A stretch of DNA of 64,000 nt from Streptomyces sp. R28 (GCF_041052385.1 NZ_CP163439.1:2097001-2161000); one strand, 5' to 3'; counted from the stretch's first letter, positions 53,413 to 62,921 are shown. Notes: a model not told the origin generated them from the letters alone. Program-made: numbers and translations.

Positions 53413-54043
53413 CGAGCGCGCAGGGCAGGCCGGCGAACGCCTCCGGGCCGTCGTCGGCCGTGAAGCGGTACGGCTCGTCGGGGAGGACGACGACGTCCGG
53501 GGCCGCTGCTCTCAGGTCGTCCAGGGGGATGCGGGGGTAGCGGTCCTCGTGCGTGGCGTGGAGGTGGTCCACGCCGAGGCGGGTCAGTACGTCGCCCGCG
53601 AAGGTGTCGCGGCCCAGCACCATCCAGGGGCGTCGCCAGATCGGGACCACGGCCGTCGTACGGCGTTCGGGGAGCGGCAGCGACGACCAGGTCCGCTCCG
53701 CCTCGTCCAGCCAGCGCGGGCGGGCCGTCGCTCCGCAGGCGTCCAGCACCCGAGCCAGTTCCCGGAAGGCCTGCGGGACGTCCCGCACCTCGGTCACCAG
53801 GACCTCGATGCCGGCCGCGCGGAGGGCGGCGAGGTCGGGCTCGCGGTTCTCCTCCTCGTTGGCGATCACCAGGTCGGGGGCGAGGGCGAGGATCCGGTCG
53901 ACCTTGGGGTTCTTGGTGCCGCCGACCCGGGTGACGTCCAGGGCGGCCGGATGGCTGCACCAGTCCGTGGCGCCGACGAGGGCACCGGGGGCCGAGACGG
54001 CGTCGGCCTCCGTCAGGGACGGCACCAGGGAGACGACGCGCAT
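53324..54043 (-). CDS. Helical-backbone metal/cobalamin receptor domain protein (BtuF-like), no signal peptide
   Basis: The 239-aa protein MRVVSLVPSLTEADAVSAPG has the type III periplasmic-binding-protein fold (GTKNPKVDRILALAPDLVIANEEEN, DVVVLPDEPYRF). It lacks a signal peptide or lipobox, so it is predicted to be cytosolic, and no ABC permease is adjacent. Its start overlaps the stop of the XRE-cupin regulator gene by one base, so the two are coupled. Confidence 0.85.
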   Translation of the reverse strand: MRVVSLVPSLTEADAVSAPGALVGATDWCSHPAALDVTRVGGTKNPKVDRILALAPDLVIANEEENREPDLAALRAAGIEVLVTEVRDVPQAFRELARVLDACGATARPRWLDEAERTWSSLPLPERRTTAVVPIWRRPWMVLGRDTFAGDVLTRLGVDHLHATHEDRYPRIPLDDLRAAAPDVVVLPDEPYRFTADDGPEAFAGLPCALVSGRHLTWYGPSLAEAPRVLSEALRAAHR

Positions 54044-54612
54044 CAGCGCCCCGGCCGGTCCCGGCCCGCCTCGATGTGCTCCGCCACCGCGACGACGACC
54101 ACACGCGTGTCCGGCACGGTCGCCCGCCAGCGGTGGCGCACCCCGCCGGTGAGGTACAGGGTGTCACCGCGGCCGAGGCGGTACGCGCGCCCCTCCGCCT
54201 CGATCTCCACGGCGCCGTCGGCGACGTACATCAACTGGTCGTTGCGGTACTGGAATTCACGGCCCGCGTCATGGTCGCCGGTGAACTCCGAGGCGTGCAT
54301 CTGATGGTGACCGCGCACCAGGGAACGCACCCGGGGTTCCGGCACCAGCTCCGTGCCGTCGGCCCGCACCACGTCCACACTGCACGCCGGGTCGGCCGCG
54401 GCGAGGAGTTCGACGGCGGTCGTACGCAGCGCGTCGGCGACCTTTTCCAGGGAGCTTCTGCTGGGGCGTGCCCGGTCGTTCTCGACCTGGCTCAGGAAGG
54501 GCACCGACAAGCCGCTGCGCTCGGCGACGACGGCAAGGGTGAGCTCCAGCGCGCGGCGCCGCCGTCGCACGGCCGCGCCCACTCGAAGGGACTGTTCTTT
54601 GTGGTCGCCCAT
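54043..54612 (-). CDS. XRE-family regulator with C-terminal cupin
   Basis: The 189-aa protein has an HTH_3 domain (about 10-68; LTLAVVAERSGLSVPFLSQVEN) and a cupin barrel (about 100-180; QLMYVADGAVEIEAEGRAYRLGRGDTLYLTGGVRHRW). Cupins of this class bind a small ligand. AAGGAGGG upstream of this ATG decides the start over an earlier codon at 54672. It is probably co-transcribed with the BtuF-like gene. Confidence 0.9.
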   Translation of the reverse strand: MGDHKEQSLRVGAAVRRRRRALELTLAVVAERSGLSVPFLSQVENDRARPSRSSLEKVADALRTTAVELLAAADPACSVDVVRADGTELVPEPRVRSLVRGHHQMHASEFTGDHDAGREFQYRNDQLMYVADGAVEIEAEGRAYRLGRGDTLYLTGGVRHRWRATVPDTRVVVVAVAEHIEAGRDRPGR

Positions 54613-55019
54613 CGCTTCGGCTCCCTCCTTCGCTCGTCGGTCCGATGTCCTCGCGCCCGCTTCCCGGGGCACACCTTCTGTTGAGTTCTCTGCACCCTAC
54701 GCATGTTCGGCAAACCGTTTCATGCGGCCGTCACATCGACGGCACAGCAGGGGGAGTACGACCCATCGGTTCGCGCCAGCGGGACCGGCTGCCGGACGCG
54801 TCGACCGCCCGCGCGGCACCGCTGACTCCCGATCAGCACGAGTACCCCGTGTTCATTTCAATGCTGCGGCCGCCTCCTGTGTTCCCTCGTGGTTGCGGGT
54901 GGAGTGCCTGGCCGAGGCATGAGGGCTCGGGGGGTGGGGTAGCGCTGCGTGGTTGGCCGGATCCTTGTCGTAGGCGCGGACGGGTCCTGGTCCGGTCGAT
55001 GCCGGCGGTGACGCAAACA
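54613..55019. other. Intergenic region without a recognisable gene
   Basis: These 407 bases hold the promoter side of the XRE-cupin gene and otherwise only short frames without family resemblance, homologous domain or good ribosome site. I see nothing else in it. Confidence 0.5.
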
Positions 55020-55071
55020 GCACCGGGTGCGGGATTCACGTACGCATGAATCCCGCACCCGGTGCGTTTTT
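55020..55071. terminator. Strong terminator after the glycine betaine transporter operon
   Basis: A perfect 19-bp stem (55020-55038 with 55047-55065) surrounds an eight-base loop. On the plus strand it is followed by GTTTTT, and on the minus strand, the direction of the operon ending at 55091, by TGTTT. It can stop transcription in both directions. Confidence 0.85.
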
Positions 55072-55090
55072 CCGTGTCAGGGCCTGCGAG

Positions 55091-57721
55091 CTATCCCGTC
55101 ACAGGCGCCAGCTCGTCCTCGATCCCCGGATTGGCGTCCATCCACCGGCGGGCGGACTCCTTCTCGTTTCCGGCGCCGCCCTTCTGGATCTCCACCTCCA
55201 GTGAGGCGAGTTGCCCCTCGGTCAGCCTGAAGTTCTTCAGCCAGCCGTTCAGTTCGGGGAATTCCTGGCCGAAGTCCTTCTTGGCCACGGTGTGGATCTG
55301 CTCGCCCTTGCCCCAGGCACCCTCGGGATCCTTGAGCTTCTTCAGGTCGTACTTGCCGTACGCCCAGTGCGGCGACCACAGCGTCACCACCACGGGCTCA
55401 CGCTTCTTGATCGACCGGTCCAGCTCCGCGAGCATCGACGACGTACTCGACGACACGACCTTGTACTCGCCATCCAGGCCGTACGCCTTCAGCACCGACT
55501 TGTTCAGCATCCCCATCATCCCGGCACTCGCCTCGATGCCGATGATCTTCCCACCGAACTCCTTGCCCCGGCCCTTCAGATCGGCGAGCGAGTCGACACC
55601 CTTCACATACGACGGCACCGTCAACTCCAGCGAGGTGGGCCCGTACCACGCACCGAGGTCGTCCAACTTCCCCTTGAAGCGGTCGACATACTCCTTGTGC
55701 GTGGTCGGCAGCCAGCCGTCCAGCTGTACGTCCATCTGCCCCTGCGCGAGCGAGGTGTAGAGCGGGCCGGGGTCGAGCTGCTTGACGTTCGGCTTGTAGC
55801 CGCGGTCCTCCAGGATGTTCTGCCAGAGGTAGGTGGCGGCGATGGCCTCGTCCCACGGGAAGTAGCCCATGTCGACGGTCTTGCCCGCGTCCCGGCCCTG
55901 CGCCTTCGCGCCGCCGGCGACCGGGGCGAGCTTGTCGACCAGGCCGGGGTTCTTCTTCAGCCAGGCGCGCACGCCGTCCTGCTCCTGGCCCTCGCCCGCC
56001 GCGCGGATGTCGTTCTCCAGGCTCGTCAGCTGCGTCTCGGTGAGCTTGAAGTCCTTCAGCCACTTCGCGACGGCCGGGTCCTTCTTGTCGAAGCCCTTGT
56101 GCGCGACGGTGTGGATCTGCTCGCCCTTGCCCCAGGCACCCTCGGGGTCCTTGAGCTTCTTCAGGTCGTACTTGCCGTACGCCCAGTGCGGCGACCACAG
56201 CGTCACCACCACGGGCTCACGCTTCTTGATCGACCGGTCCAGCTCCGCGAGCATCGACGACGTACTCGACGAGACCACCTTGTACTCGCCGTCCAGGCCG
56301 TACGCCTTCAGCACCGACTTGTTCAGCGTCCCCATCATCCCGGCACTCGCCTCGATGCCGATGATCTTCCCACCGAACTCCTTGCCCCGGCCCTTCAGAT
56401 CGGCGAGCGAGTCGACACCCTTCACATACGACGGAACCGTCAACTCCAGCGAGGTGGGCCCGTACCAGGCGCCGAGATCGTCGAGCTGGGAGCTGTACTT
56501 GTCCCAGTACGCCTTGTGCGTGGTCGGCAGCCAGGCGTCGGTCTGGAAGTCGATGTCGCCGCGGGCCAGGCCGGAGTAGAGCGGACCGGGGTCGAGCTGC
56601 TTGACGTCGGTCGCGTAGCCGCGCTGCTCCAGGAGCTCCTTCCACAGGTACGTGGTGGCGGTGCCCTCGTCCCAGGGGATGTAGCCGAGGTTGATCTTCT
56701 TGCCCTGGCCCACGTTCGTGCTGTTCCCGGCGGCGGTCTGCGCGCTGCCGTCGGAGCCGGTCAGGTTCATGCCGCCGGCGACGAGGGCGAGGACCGCGAC
56801 GCCGATGACCGCCACCGCGCCGCCCGGCTTGTACTGCGCGAGCCTGAAGCGGCCCGCGGCAGCGACCGCCGCCTTGGCCGCGGCGCGGCGGCCGAGCGGG
56901 GACACCCGTTGGCCCAGCGCGCCGGTCATCCGGTCCAGGTACATCGCGAGGACGACCACGGCCACACCGCTCTCGGCGGCCAGGCCGACCTTGAGCTGGG
57001 TGATGGCGGAGTAGACCTGCTCACCGAGGCCGCCGGCCCCGGCCATGCCTCCGATGACCACCATCGAAAGGGCCAGCATGATCACCTGGTTGACCCCGGC
57101 CATGATCGTCGGTAGCGCGAGCGGCAGCTGGACGCGTGCCAGTGTGGTGCGCGGGCTGGTGCCGAACGCCTCGGCCGCCTCGATCAGTTCGCCGTCCACC
57201 TGTCGGATGCCGAGCTCGGTCATCCGCACGCCCGGGGGCATGGCGAAGATGATCGTCGCGAGGAGGCCGGGGGTGGTGCCGACGCCGAAGAACATGACGC
57301 CGGGGATGAGGTAGATGAAGGCCGGCATCGTCTGCATGACGTCGAGCACCGGCCGCAGCTGGGCGCTGACCCGGTCGCTGCGGGCGGCCCAGATGCCCAG
57401 CGGCACCGCGAACACGATGGTGATGACCGCGGCGACGAGGACGAGCGAGAGCGTGTCCATCGCGTCGTCCCACAGACCGAGCGAGTCGATCAGGGCGAGG
57501 CCGACGAAGGCCAGAGTACCGGGCAGCAGACCGCGCAGCCAGCACGCGACCACGGCGAGGATGCCGGCCATCAGCAGCGGCTCGCCGCCGCCGAGGACGG
57601 CGTCGACAGCGTCGTACATGCCGCCGAGCACGGTGTTGATGATGTCGAACACCCAGGTCAGGTGGGACTGGAGCCAGCCCACCAGGTCCTCGATCCAGTC
57701 ACCGAAGTGGATCCTAGGCAT
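55091..57721 (-). CDS. Glycine betaine ABC transporter: permease fused to two substrate-binding domains
   Basis: The protein is 876 aa. Residues 1-280 are an OpuAB/ProW-type permease (about six helices; EAAEAFGTSPRTTLARVQLP is the ATPase-contact loop). A further helix (about 300-325) leads to two consecutive OpuAC domains (about 344-610 and 617-870), each starting GY(I/F)PWDE and containing the WxP and YGPTSLELTVPSY features of betaine/choline binders. The middles of the two domains are almost identical, also at DNA level. It overlaps the ATPase gene by eight bases. The pair would import osmoprotectants. Confidence 0.92.
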   Translation of the reverse strand: MPRIHFGDWIEDLVGWLQSHLTWVFDIINTVLGGMYDAVDAVLGGGEPLLMAGILAVVACWLRGLLPGTLAFVGLALIDSLGLWDDAMDTLSLVLVAAVITIVFAVPLGIWAARSDRVSAQLRPVLDVMQTMPAFIYLIPGVMFFGVGTTPGLLATIIFAMPPGVRMTELGIRQVDGELIEAAEAFGTSPRTTLARVQLPLALPTIMAGVNQVIMLALSMVVIGGMAGAGGLGEQVYSAITQLKVGLAAESGVAVVVLAMYLDRMTGALGQRVSPLGRRAAAKAAVAAAGRFRLAQYKPGGAVAVIGVAVLALVAGGMNLTGSDGSAQTAAGNSTNVGQGKKINLGYIPWDEGTATTYLWKELLEQRGYATDVKQLDPGPLYSGLARGDIDFQTDAWLPTTHKAYWDKYSSQLDDLGAWYGPTSLELTVPSYVKGVDSLADLKGRGKEFGGKIIGIEASAGMMGTLNKSVLKAYGLDGEYKVVSSSTSSMLAELDRSIKKREPVVVTLWSPHWAYGKYDLKKLKDPEGAWGKGEQIHTVAHKGFDKKDPAVAKWLKDFKLTETQLTSLENDIRAAGEGQEQDGVRAWLKKNPGLVDKLAPVAGGAKAQGRDAGKTVDMGYFPWDEAIAATYLWQNILEDRGYKPNVKQLDPGPLYTSLAQGQMDVQLDGWLPTTHKEYVDRFKGKLDDLGAWYGPTSLELTVPSYVKGVDSLADLKGRGKEFGGKIIGIEASAGMMGMLNKSVLKAYGLDGEYKVVSSSTSSMLAELDRSIKKREPVVVTLWSPHWAYGKYDLKKLKDPEGAWGKGEQIHTVAKKDFGQEFPELNGWLKNFRLTEGQLASLEVEIQKGGAGNEKESARRWMDANPGIEDELAPVTG
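55287..55655 (-). repeat. Internal direct repeat in the betaine transporter gene, copy 1
   Basis: About 370 bases match copy 2 (56106-56474) at an offset of exactly 819 bases (273 codons), with only about ten mismatches visible by eye. It encodes the segment from LDDLGAWYGPTSLELTVPSY to GEQIHTVA of the second binding domain. Confidence 0.85.
56106..56474 (-). repeat. Internal direct repeat in the betaine transporter gene, copy 2
   Basis: This is the partner of the copy at 55287-55655, encoding the same segment in the first binding domain. The domains diverge outside this stretch, which suggests gene conversion rather than a recent whole-domain duplication. Confidence 0.85.
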
Positions 57722-58802
57722 TGGCGATCACCTTCCCGTCGCGGGTGCCGCGCGGGTTGTCGCAGGGCTCCGGCTCGCCCTGCTGGTCGCCGAGGAGGCC
57801 GACAAGGCGTTGTCTGGGGACGCGGCCGACGAGTCTCCCCTTCTTGTCGATGACTGCCACGGGGTGCGTCAGTCGGGCGCTGATCGCGCAGAGCTCGGTG
57901 AAGGGGGTGTCCGGCGTCGCGGTCTCGCAGCCGCAGCCGACCTCGTCGCCGCGGACGTCCTCGTCCATGACGGCCGCCGCGGTCAGGACGCGGGAGCGGT
58001 CGACGTCCTGGATGAAGGAGGCGACGTAGTCGTTGGCGGGGCGGATCAGGATGTCCTCGGCGCTGCCGGTCTGGACGATGCGGCCGTCGCGCATGACCGC
58101 GATGCGGTCGCCCAGGCGCATGGCCTCGTTGAGGTCGTGGGTGATGAAGACGATCGTCTTCTTCAGGGTCTGCTGGAGCTGGAGCAGCTGGTCCTGCATG
58201 TCACGGCGGATCAGCGGGTCGAGCGCGCTGAAGGACTCGTCCATGAGGAGCAGGTCGGCGTCGGTGGCGAGGGCGCGGGCGAGGCCCACGCGCTGCTGCA
58301 TGCCGCCGGACAGCTCGTCGGGCCAGGACTTCTCCCAGCCGGCCAGACCGCACAGTTCCAGGGCCTCGGCGGCGCGCCTCTCGCGCTCGGCGCGGGGCAC
58401 GCCCTGGACACCGAGGCCGTAGGCGGCGTTCTCCAGGACGCTGCGGTGCGGGAACAGCGCGAAGTGCTGGAACACCATGCTGATCTTCTGCGCGCGGACC
58501 TCACGCAGCTCGCGGTCGCCGAGCGCGGTCAGGTCCTGGCCGTCGAAGCGGACGTGACCCGCGGTCGGCTCCAGCAGCCCGTTGAGCATGCGCAGCAAAG
58601 TGGACTTGCCGGACCCGGACAGACCCATGACGACGAAGATCTGGCCCGGTTCCACGGTGAAGGAGGCGTCGATCACGGCGGCGGTGGTGCCGTCGGCGCG
58701 CAGCTCCTCCCGGTCGGCTCCCTGGCGGAGCCGCTCGACAGCCTCGTCCGGTCGTCTGCCGAACACCTTGTAGAGGTGTTCGGCCTCAAGCCTGGATGAC
58801 AC
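57714..58802 (-). CDS. Glycine betaine/proline ABC transporter ATP-binding protein
   Basis: The 362-aa ATPase has Walker A GLSGSGKST, Q-loop FQHFALFPH, signature LSGGMQQR, Walker B LLLMDESFSALD and a switch His in FITHDLNEA. A C-terminal tail has two CBS-like stretches (about 275-350; HPVAVIDKKGRLVGRV) typical of ProV/OpuAA osmosensing. GTG at 58802 is preceded by AGAGGT at six bases. It is the first gene of the two-gene operon. Confidence 0.93.
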   Translation of the reverse strand: MSSRLEAEHLYKVFGRRPDEAVERLRQGADREELRADGTTAAVIDASFTVEPGQIFVVMGLSGSGKSTLLRMLNGLLEPTAGHVRFDGQDLTALGDRELREVRAQKISMVFQHFALFPHRSVLENAAYGLGVQGVPRAERERRAAEALELCGLAGWEKSWPDELSGGMQQRVGLARALATDADLLLMDESFSALDPLIRRDMQDQLLQLQQTLKKTIVFITHDLNEAMRLGDRIAVMRDGRIVQTGSAEDILIRPANDYVASFIQDVDRSRVLTAAAVMDEDVRGDEVGCGCETATPDTPFTELCAISARLTHPVAVIDKKGRLVGRVPRQRLVGLLGDQQGEPEPCDNPRGTRDGKVIANA

Positions 58803-59015
58803 GGGTACCTCTTGTCTCGACGGCAAATGAGAAGAGAGCGACGGGCGCAACAGTTGAATGTGCAAGCGCATCGCTCCGGGCGGGGCGCCTGCCCTCGTTC
58901 CCCGATCGCAAACGCACAAGTGGTCCAGCCCACAGTGCAGGCGCACACCGCAACGCGTTGCGCATCGAAGAGCGGCTGTCCGCGCACCAGCGGGCCGGTG
59001 TCAGTGCCGTACGGC

Positions 59016-59948
59016 ATGATGCGTGGCGTGACCGGACGACTGATGCTCCTCGACACCGCCTCGCTCTACTTCCGCGCCTACTTCGGCGTCCCGGACTCCG
59101 TGAAGGCCCCGGACGGCACGCCGGTGAACGCCGTGCGCGGGCTCCTCGACTTCATCGACCGCCTGGTCAAGGACCACCGCCCGGACGCGCTGGTGGCCTG
59201 CATGGACGCCGACTGGCGGCCCCAGTGGCGGGTCGACCTGATCCCCTCCTACAAGGCCCACCGCGTCGCCGAGGAGCACGAGGTGGGGCCCGACGAGGAG
59301 GAGGTGCCCGACACCCTGTCGCCGCAGGTGCCGGTCATCGAGGCCGTCCTCGACGCGCTCGGCATCGCGCGCGTGGGGGTCGAGGGGTACGAGGCGGACG
59401 ACGTGATCGGCACGTTCACCGCGCGGGCGAAGGGCCCCGTCGACATCGTCACCGGCGACCGCGACCTGTACCAGCTGGTGGACGACGCGCGCGGGGTGCG
59501 GGTGCTGTACCCGCTCAAGGGCGTGGGCACCCTCCAGCTCACCGACGAGGCATGGCTGCGCGAGAAGTACGGCGTCGACGGCCGGGGGTACGCGGATCTG
59601 GCGCTGCTGCGCGGCGACCCGAGCGACGGTCTGCCCGGCGTGCCCGGCATCGGTGAGAAGACGGCCGCGAAGCTGCTGGCCGAGTTCGGCGACCTGGCCG
59701 GGATCATGGCGGCGGTCGACGACCCGAAGGCGAAGCTGACGCCCTCGCAGCGCAAGCGGCTGGACGAGTCGCGGCCGTACGTCTCCGTCGCGCCGACCGT
59801 GGTGCGGGTCGCGGGCGACGTCCCGCTGCCGGACGTCGACACGGCGCTGCCACGTACGCCCCGGGATCCGGCGGGGCTGGACGAGCTGGCGATGCGGTGG
59901 GGGCTCGGCGGGTCGCTGCAGCGGCTGCTCGTGACCCTGGGGGCGTGA
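59016..59948 (+). CDS. 5'-3' exonuclease (DNA polymerase I N-domain-like)
   Basis: The 310-aa protein has a PIN-like nuclease fold (LMLLDTASLYFRAYFG, EGYEADDVIGT, TGDRDLYQL) and the H3TH DNA-binding helix-hairpin (LPGVPGIGEKTAAKLL). No polymerase domain follows, so it is a stand-alone flap/5' nuclease as found besides PolA in Streptomyces. Several in-frame starts exist (59016, 59019, 59028); the first is given. No clear ribosome site is visible. Confidence 0.9.
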   Translation: MMRGVTGRLMLLDTASLYFRAYFGVPDSVKAPDGTPVNAVRGLLDFIDRLVKDHRPDALVACMDADWRPQWRVDLIPSYKAHRVAEEHEVGPDEEEVPDTLSPQVPVIEAVLDALGIARVGVEGYEADDVIGTFTARAKGPVDIVTGDRDLYQLVDDARGVRVLYPLKGVGTLQLTDEAWLREKYGVDGRGYADLALLRGDPSDGLPGVPGIGEKTAAKLLAEFGDLAGIMAAVDDPKAKLTPSQRKRLDESRPYVSVAPTVVRVAGDVPLPDVDTALPRTPRDPAGLDELAMRWGLGGSLQRLLVTLGA

Positions 59949-60126
59949 GCGCGTCCGCGGGCATGTGGGCGTCCGGGGGCGTGCCGACGCCGGGGGCGCG
60001 AAGGGGTCCCGAGGCAGTGCATGGGGTTACTGGCGCGGGGAATTAGTTCCTTGTGTGCGCGATATGCACCCGTTCGTGAACGAGTCGTAGCGAGTCACAG
60101 CGCCATTCAGCGCATGGAGGTGCTAA

Positions 60127-60142
60127 CTTAGGTAAACCTAAG
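60127..60142. promoter_or_regulatory. Iron box (DmdR/DtxR-type operator)
   Basis: CTTAGGTAAACCTAAG is palindromic apart from its central AA and matches the Streptomyces iron-box core TTAGGT...ACCTAA. It lies 23 bases before the siderophore-interacting protein start, so the gene should be repressed by DmdR1 with iron. Confidence 0.85.
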
Positions 60143-60164
60143 CTTGGAACGAGGGAGGTCAGTG

Positions 60165-61010
60165 ATGGCACTACGCCCTGCCCGCAAGCCGCGCAGGCCC
60201 CACTCCGCGCAGGTCGTCCGTACCGAACGGCTGACCCCGCACATGCAGCGCGTGGTGCTGGGCGGCGAGGGGCTCGCCGACTTCGCGGCGGACACCTGCA
60301 CGGATCACTACGTGAAGATGCTGTTCTCCCCCGAGGGCGTGAGCTACCCCGAACCCTTCGACCTGGAGCGCATCCGCGAGGAGCTGCCGCGCGAGCAGTG
60401 GCCGGTGACGCGGACGTACACCGTGCGGGCCTGGGATCCCGAGCAACGTGAACTGACCCTGGACTTCGTGCTCCACGGCGACGAGGGCCTGGCCGGCCCG
60501 TGGGCGATGCGCGCCCAGCCCGGCGAGACCGTGCGCTTCATGGGTCCCGGCGGCGCCTACGCCCCCGCCCCGGACGCCGACTGGCATCTGCTCGTCGGTG
60601 ACGAGAGCGCGCTGCCCGCGATCGCCCGCTCCCTGGAGTCACTGCCCGACGGCGCCACGGCGTACGCCTTCGTGGAGATCGCCGGCCCCGAAGAGGAGCA
60701 GAAGATCGACTCCGATGTGGAGGTCTTCTGGCTGCACCGCGGCTCCCGCCCCGTCGGTGAGGCGCTGGTCGAGGCCGTGCGCGCGCTGGAGTTCCCCGAG
60801 GGCCGGGTGCATGCGTTCGTGCACGGCGAGGCGCACTTCGTGAAGGAGCTGCGCCAGCTGCTGCGGGTCGAGCGCGGCGTGGCCCGCGAGGACCTGTCGA
60901 TCTCCGGCTACTGGCGGCTCGGCCACAACGAGGACGGCTGGCAGGCCTCCAAGCGGGACTGGAACGCACGGATCGAGGCGGAGCAGGAGGGGGCGGCGCC
61001 GGCGGCGTAG
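60165..61010 (+). CDS. Siderophore-interacting protein (ferric-siderophore reductase, SIP family)
   Basis: The 281-aa protein has an FAD-binding barrel with TRTYTVRAWD (RxY[TS]xR signature), the GPGGAYAP loop and a C-terminal NAD(P)H-binding lobe (HAFVHGEAHFVKELR, SGYWRLGHNEDGW). SIP enzymes reduce ferric siderophores in the cytosol to free iron. GAGGGAGG precedes the ATG by seven bases. The iron box just upstream supports control by iron. No transporter or siderophore genes are adjacent. Confidence 0.93.
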   Translation: MALRPARKPRRPHSAQVVRTERLTPHMQRVVLGGEGLADFAADTCTDHYVKMLFSPEGVSYPEPFDLERIREELPREQWPVTRTYTVRAWDPEQRELTLDFVLHGDEGLAGPWAMRAQPGETVRFMGPGGAYAPAPDADWHLLVGDESALPAIARSLESLPDGATAYAFVEIAGPEEEQKIDSDVEVFWLHRGSRPVGEALVEAVRALEFPEGRVHAFVHGEAHFVKELRQLLRVERGVAREDLSISGYWRLGHNEDGWQASKRDWNARIEAEQEGAAPAA

Positions 61011-61025
61011 CCCTGCGTGGACCCA

Positions 61026-61057
61026 AAGGGGCGGCACCTTCACGGGAGCCGCCCCTT
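61026..61057 (+). terminator. Terminator after the siderophore-interacting protein gene
   Basis: AAGGGGCGGC and GCCGCCCCTT form a perfect 10-bp stem around a 12-base loop, 15 bases after the stop. Confidence 0.7.
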
Positions 61058-61345
61058 CGCCGTGCCGCCGCCGGCGCCGGCAACCCATCGCCCGGCTGAG
61101 CGGGCCGACGTCGGCCGACTGCCGCACCCGGGCGGGCATCCGCGACGGCGCCATGAAGGCGGAGGACGGACCGCTCGAGCATGCCTTGATCTTCGCGCCG
61201 GCATCCACGCGAGGCCGCGCCGCCGATCCGTGAGGACTTAGGATCGCCTCGGACATGAGCACGTCATGCATTCGAAACAGCCCCTCCCTAATTTCTGTCG
61301 CCCGACAGGAATTCTCGCGCCGCTGTGCGAAAGCAGGTTGCCGCC
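61058..61345. other. Intergenic region with a palindrome before the APC permease
   Basis: No gene is visible. CTGTCG-CC-CGACAG at 61295-61308, 38 bases before the permease ATG, is a perfect 6-bp inverted repeat and may be an operator. Confidence 0.4.
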
Positions 61346-62905
61346 ATGACGAGCACCGCCCCCGCCGCACCTCGCCCCGACCCACCGCACGACCCTGACG
61401 AGCACTCCCTCGCCGCCTTCGGATACCGCCAGGAACTGCACCGCAGCCTCGGCCGGTACGCCTCGTTCGCGGCGGGCTTCTCCTTCATCTCCGTCCTGAC
61501 CACGGTCTTCCAGTTCTTCGCGTTCGGGTACGCGTTCGGCGGCCCGGTCTTCTTCTGGGCCTGGCCCGCGGTACTCGTCGGGCAGCTGCTGGTGGCGGCG
61601 TGCTTCGCGGAGCTGGCCGCGCGCTATCCCATCTCGGGCGCGATCTACCAGTGGTCGTCGCGGCTCTCGAACGTCACCTTCGGCTGGTTCGCCGGCTGGA
61701 TCATGGTGATCGGGCAGATCGTGGTGGTCGCGGCGGCGGCGCTGGCGCTGCAGATGGTGCTGCCGGCGCTCTGGTCCGGCTTCCAGCTGATCGGCACCGA
61801 CCCCACGCCGACCTCGGCGGACGGCGCGGCCAACGCGGCACTGCTCGGCGTGATCCTGCTGGCCCTCACCACAGTCGTGAACCTCATGGACAACCGAGTG
61901 CTGTCGCTGGTCAACCGCGTCGGTGTGACCGCCGAGATCATCGGCGCGGTACTGATCATCACGCTGCTGCTGACCCACTCCGAGCGCTCCCCCGGCATCA
62001 CCTTCCACACCGAAGGCGCCGCCCAGTCCGGCCTGTTGGGCGCGCTGCTGGTGGGGTCGTTCACGGCGGCGTACGTGATGATCGGCTTCGACAGCGCGGG
62101 CGAGATGAGCGAGGAGACACACCATCCGCGCCGCACCGCGCCCCGCACGATCCTCACTGCACTGGGCGCCGCGGGCCTGCTCGGCGGGCTGCTCGTGCTG
62201 GGCGGGCTGCTCGCCGCGCCCAGCCTCACGGACGGCCGGCTGGCGGTCGACGGTCTGAGCTACGTCCTGACGAGCAGCCTGGGCGACGGTGTGGGCCGGG
62301 CGCTGCTGGCCGACGTGGTGGTGGCGATCACGGTGGCGACCCTCGCCATCCAGACGGCGGCCTGTCGGATGCTGTTCTCGATGGCCCGCGACGGCCAACT
62401 CCCGTTCTCCCGGCGCCTCGCGAAGGTCAACCCCCGCACCGGCATGCCCAACGCCCCCGCCGTGGTGGTCGGCGTCCTCGCGGCGGCCCTGCTGCTGCTC
62501 AACTTCGCCTCGCCGGAGGCGTTCCTGGCCATCGGCACGACCTGCATCGTGATGCTGTACCTGGCGTACGCGATGGTCACCGGGCCCCTGCTTGTGGCCC
62601 GCCTGCGCGGCCGCTTCACGACCGACGGCACCGACGAGACGGGCGCCCGCCTCTTCTCCCTCGGCCGCTGGGGCGCCCCGGTCAATGCCCTTGCCCTGCT
62701 CTACGGCCTCGTCATGACCGTCAACCTCGCCTGGCCACGGGCCGCGGTGTACGACCCGGCGGGTGGGCACTGGTACTTCCAGTGGTTCACGGTGTTGTTC
62801 CTGGGCGCCACGGTCGTCGCGGGCACGGCATTCCGCGCGTACCGCGGCCTCAAGGCCGCCTCGACAGCCGTACCGGAGACGACCGTTCAGGACGGGGCCG
62901 GCTGA
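61346..62905 (+). CDS. APC superfamily amino acid permease
   Basis: The 519-aa protein has twelve hydrophobic helices. The N-terminal FAAGFSFISVLTTVF with the AARYPISGAIYQWSS motif and the GFDSAGEMSEETHHPRR loop are typical of the GABA/choline-type amino acid/polyamine permease branch (BAT1-like). No neighbours hint at the substrate. AGCAGG lies eight bases before the ATG. Confidence 0.92.
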   Translation: MTSTAPAAPRPDPPHDPDEHSLAAFGYRQELHRSLGRYASFAAGFSFISVLTTVFQFFAFGYAFGGPVFFWAWPAVLVGQLLVAACFAELAARYPISGAIYQWSSRLSNVTFGWFAGWIMVIGQIVVVAAAALALQMVLPALWSGFQLIGTDPTPTSADGAANAALLGVILLALTTVVNLMDNRVLSLVNRVGVTAEIIGAVLIITLLLTHSERSPGITFHTEGAAQSGLLGALLVGSFTAAYVMIGFDSAGEMSEETHHPRRTAPRTILTALGAAGLLGGLLVLGGLLAAPSLTDGRLAVDGLSYVLTSSLGDGVGRALLADVVVAITVATLAIQTAACRMLFSMARDGQLPFSRRLAKVNPRTGMPNAPAVVVGVLAAALLLLNFASPEAFLAIGTTCIVMLYLAYAMVTGPLLVARLRGRFTTDGTDETGARLFSLGRWGAPVNALALLYGLVMTVNLAWPRAAVYDPAGGHWYFQWFTVLFLGATVVAGTAFRAYRGLKAASTAVPETTVQDGAG

Positions 62906-62921
62906 CCTGTCCGATCAGTCG

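Noticed and set aside
55020-55071. Phage or integrative element attachment site
   Set aside because: The perfect inverted repeat with a T-run behaves as a terminator; no integrase or tRNA end is nearby.
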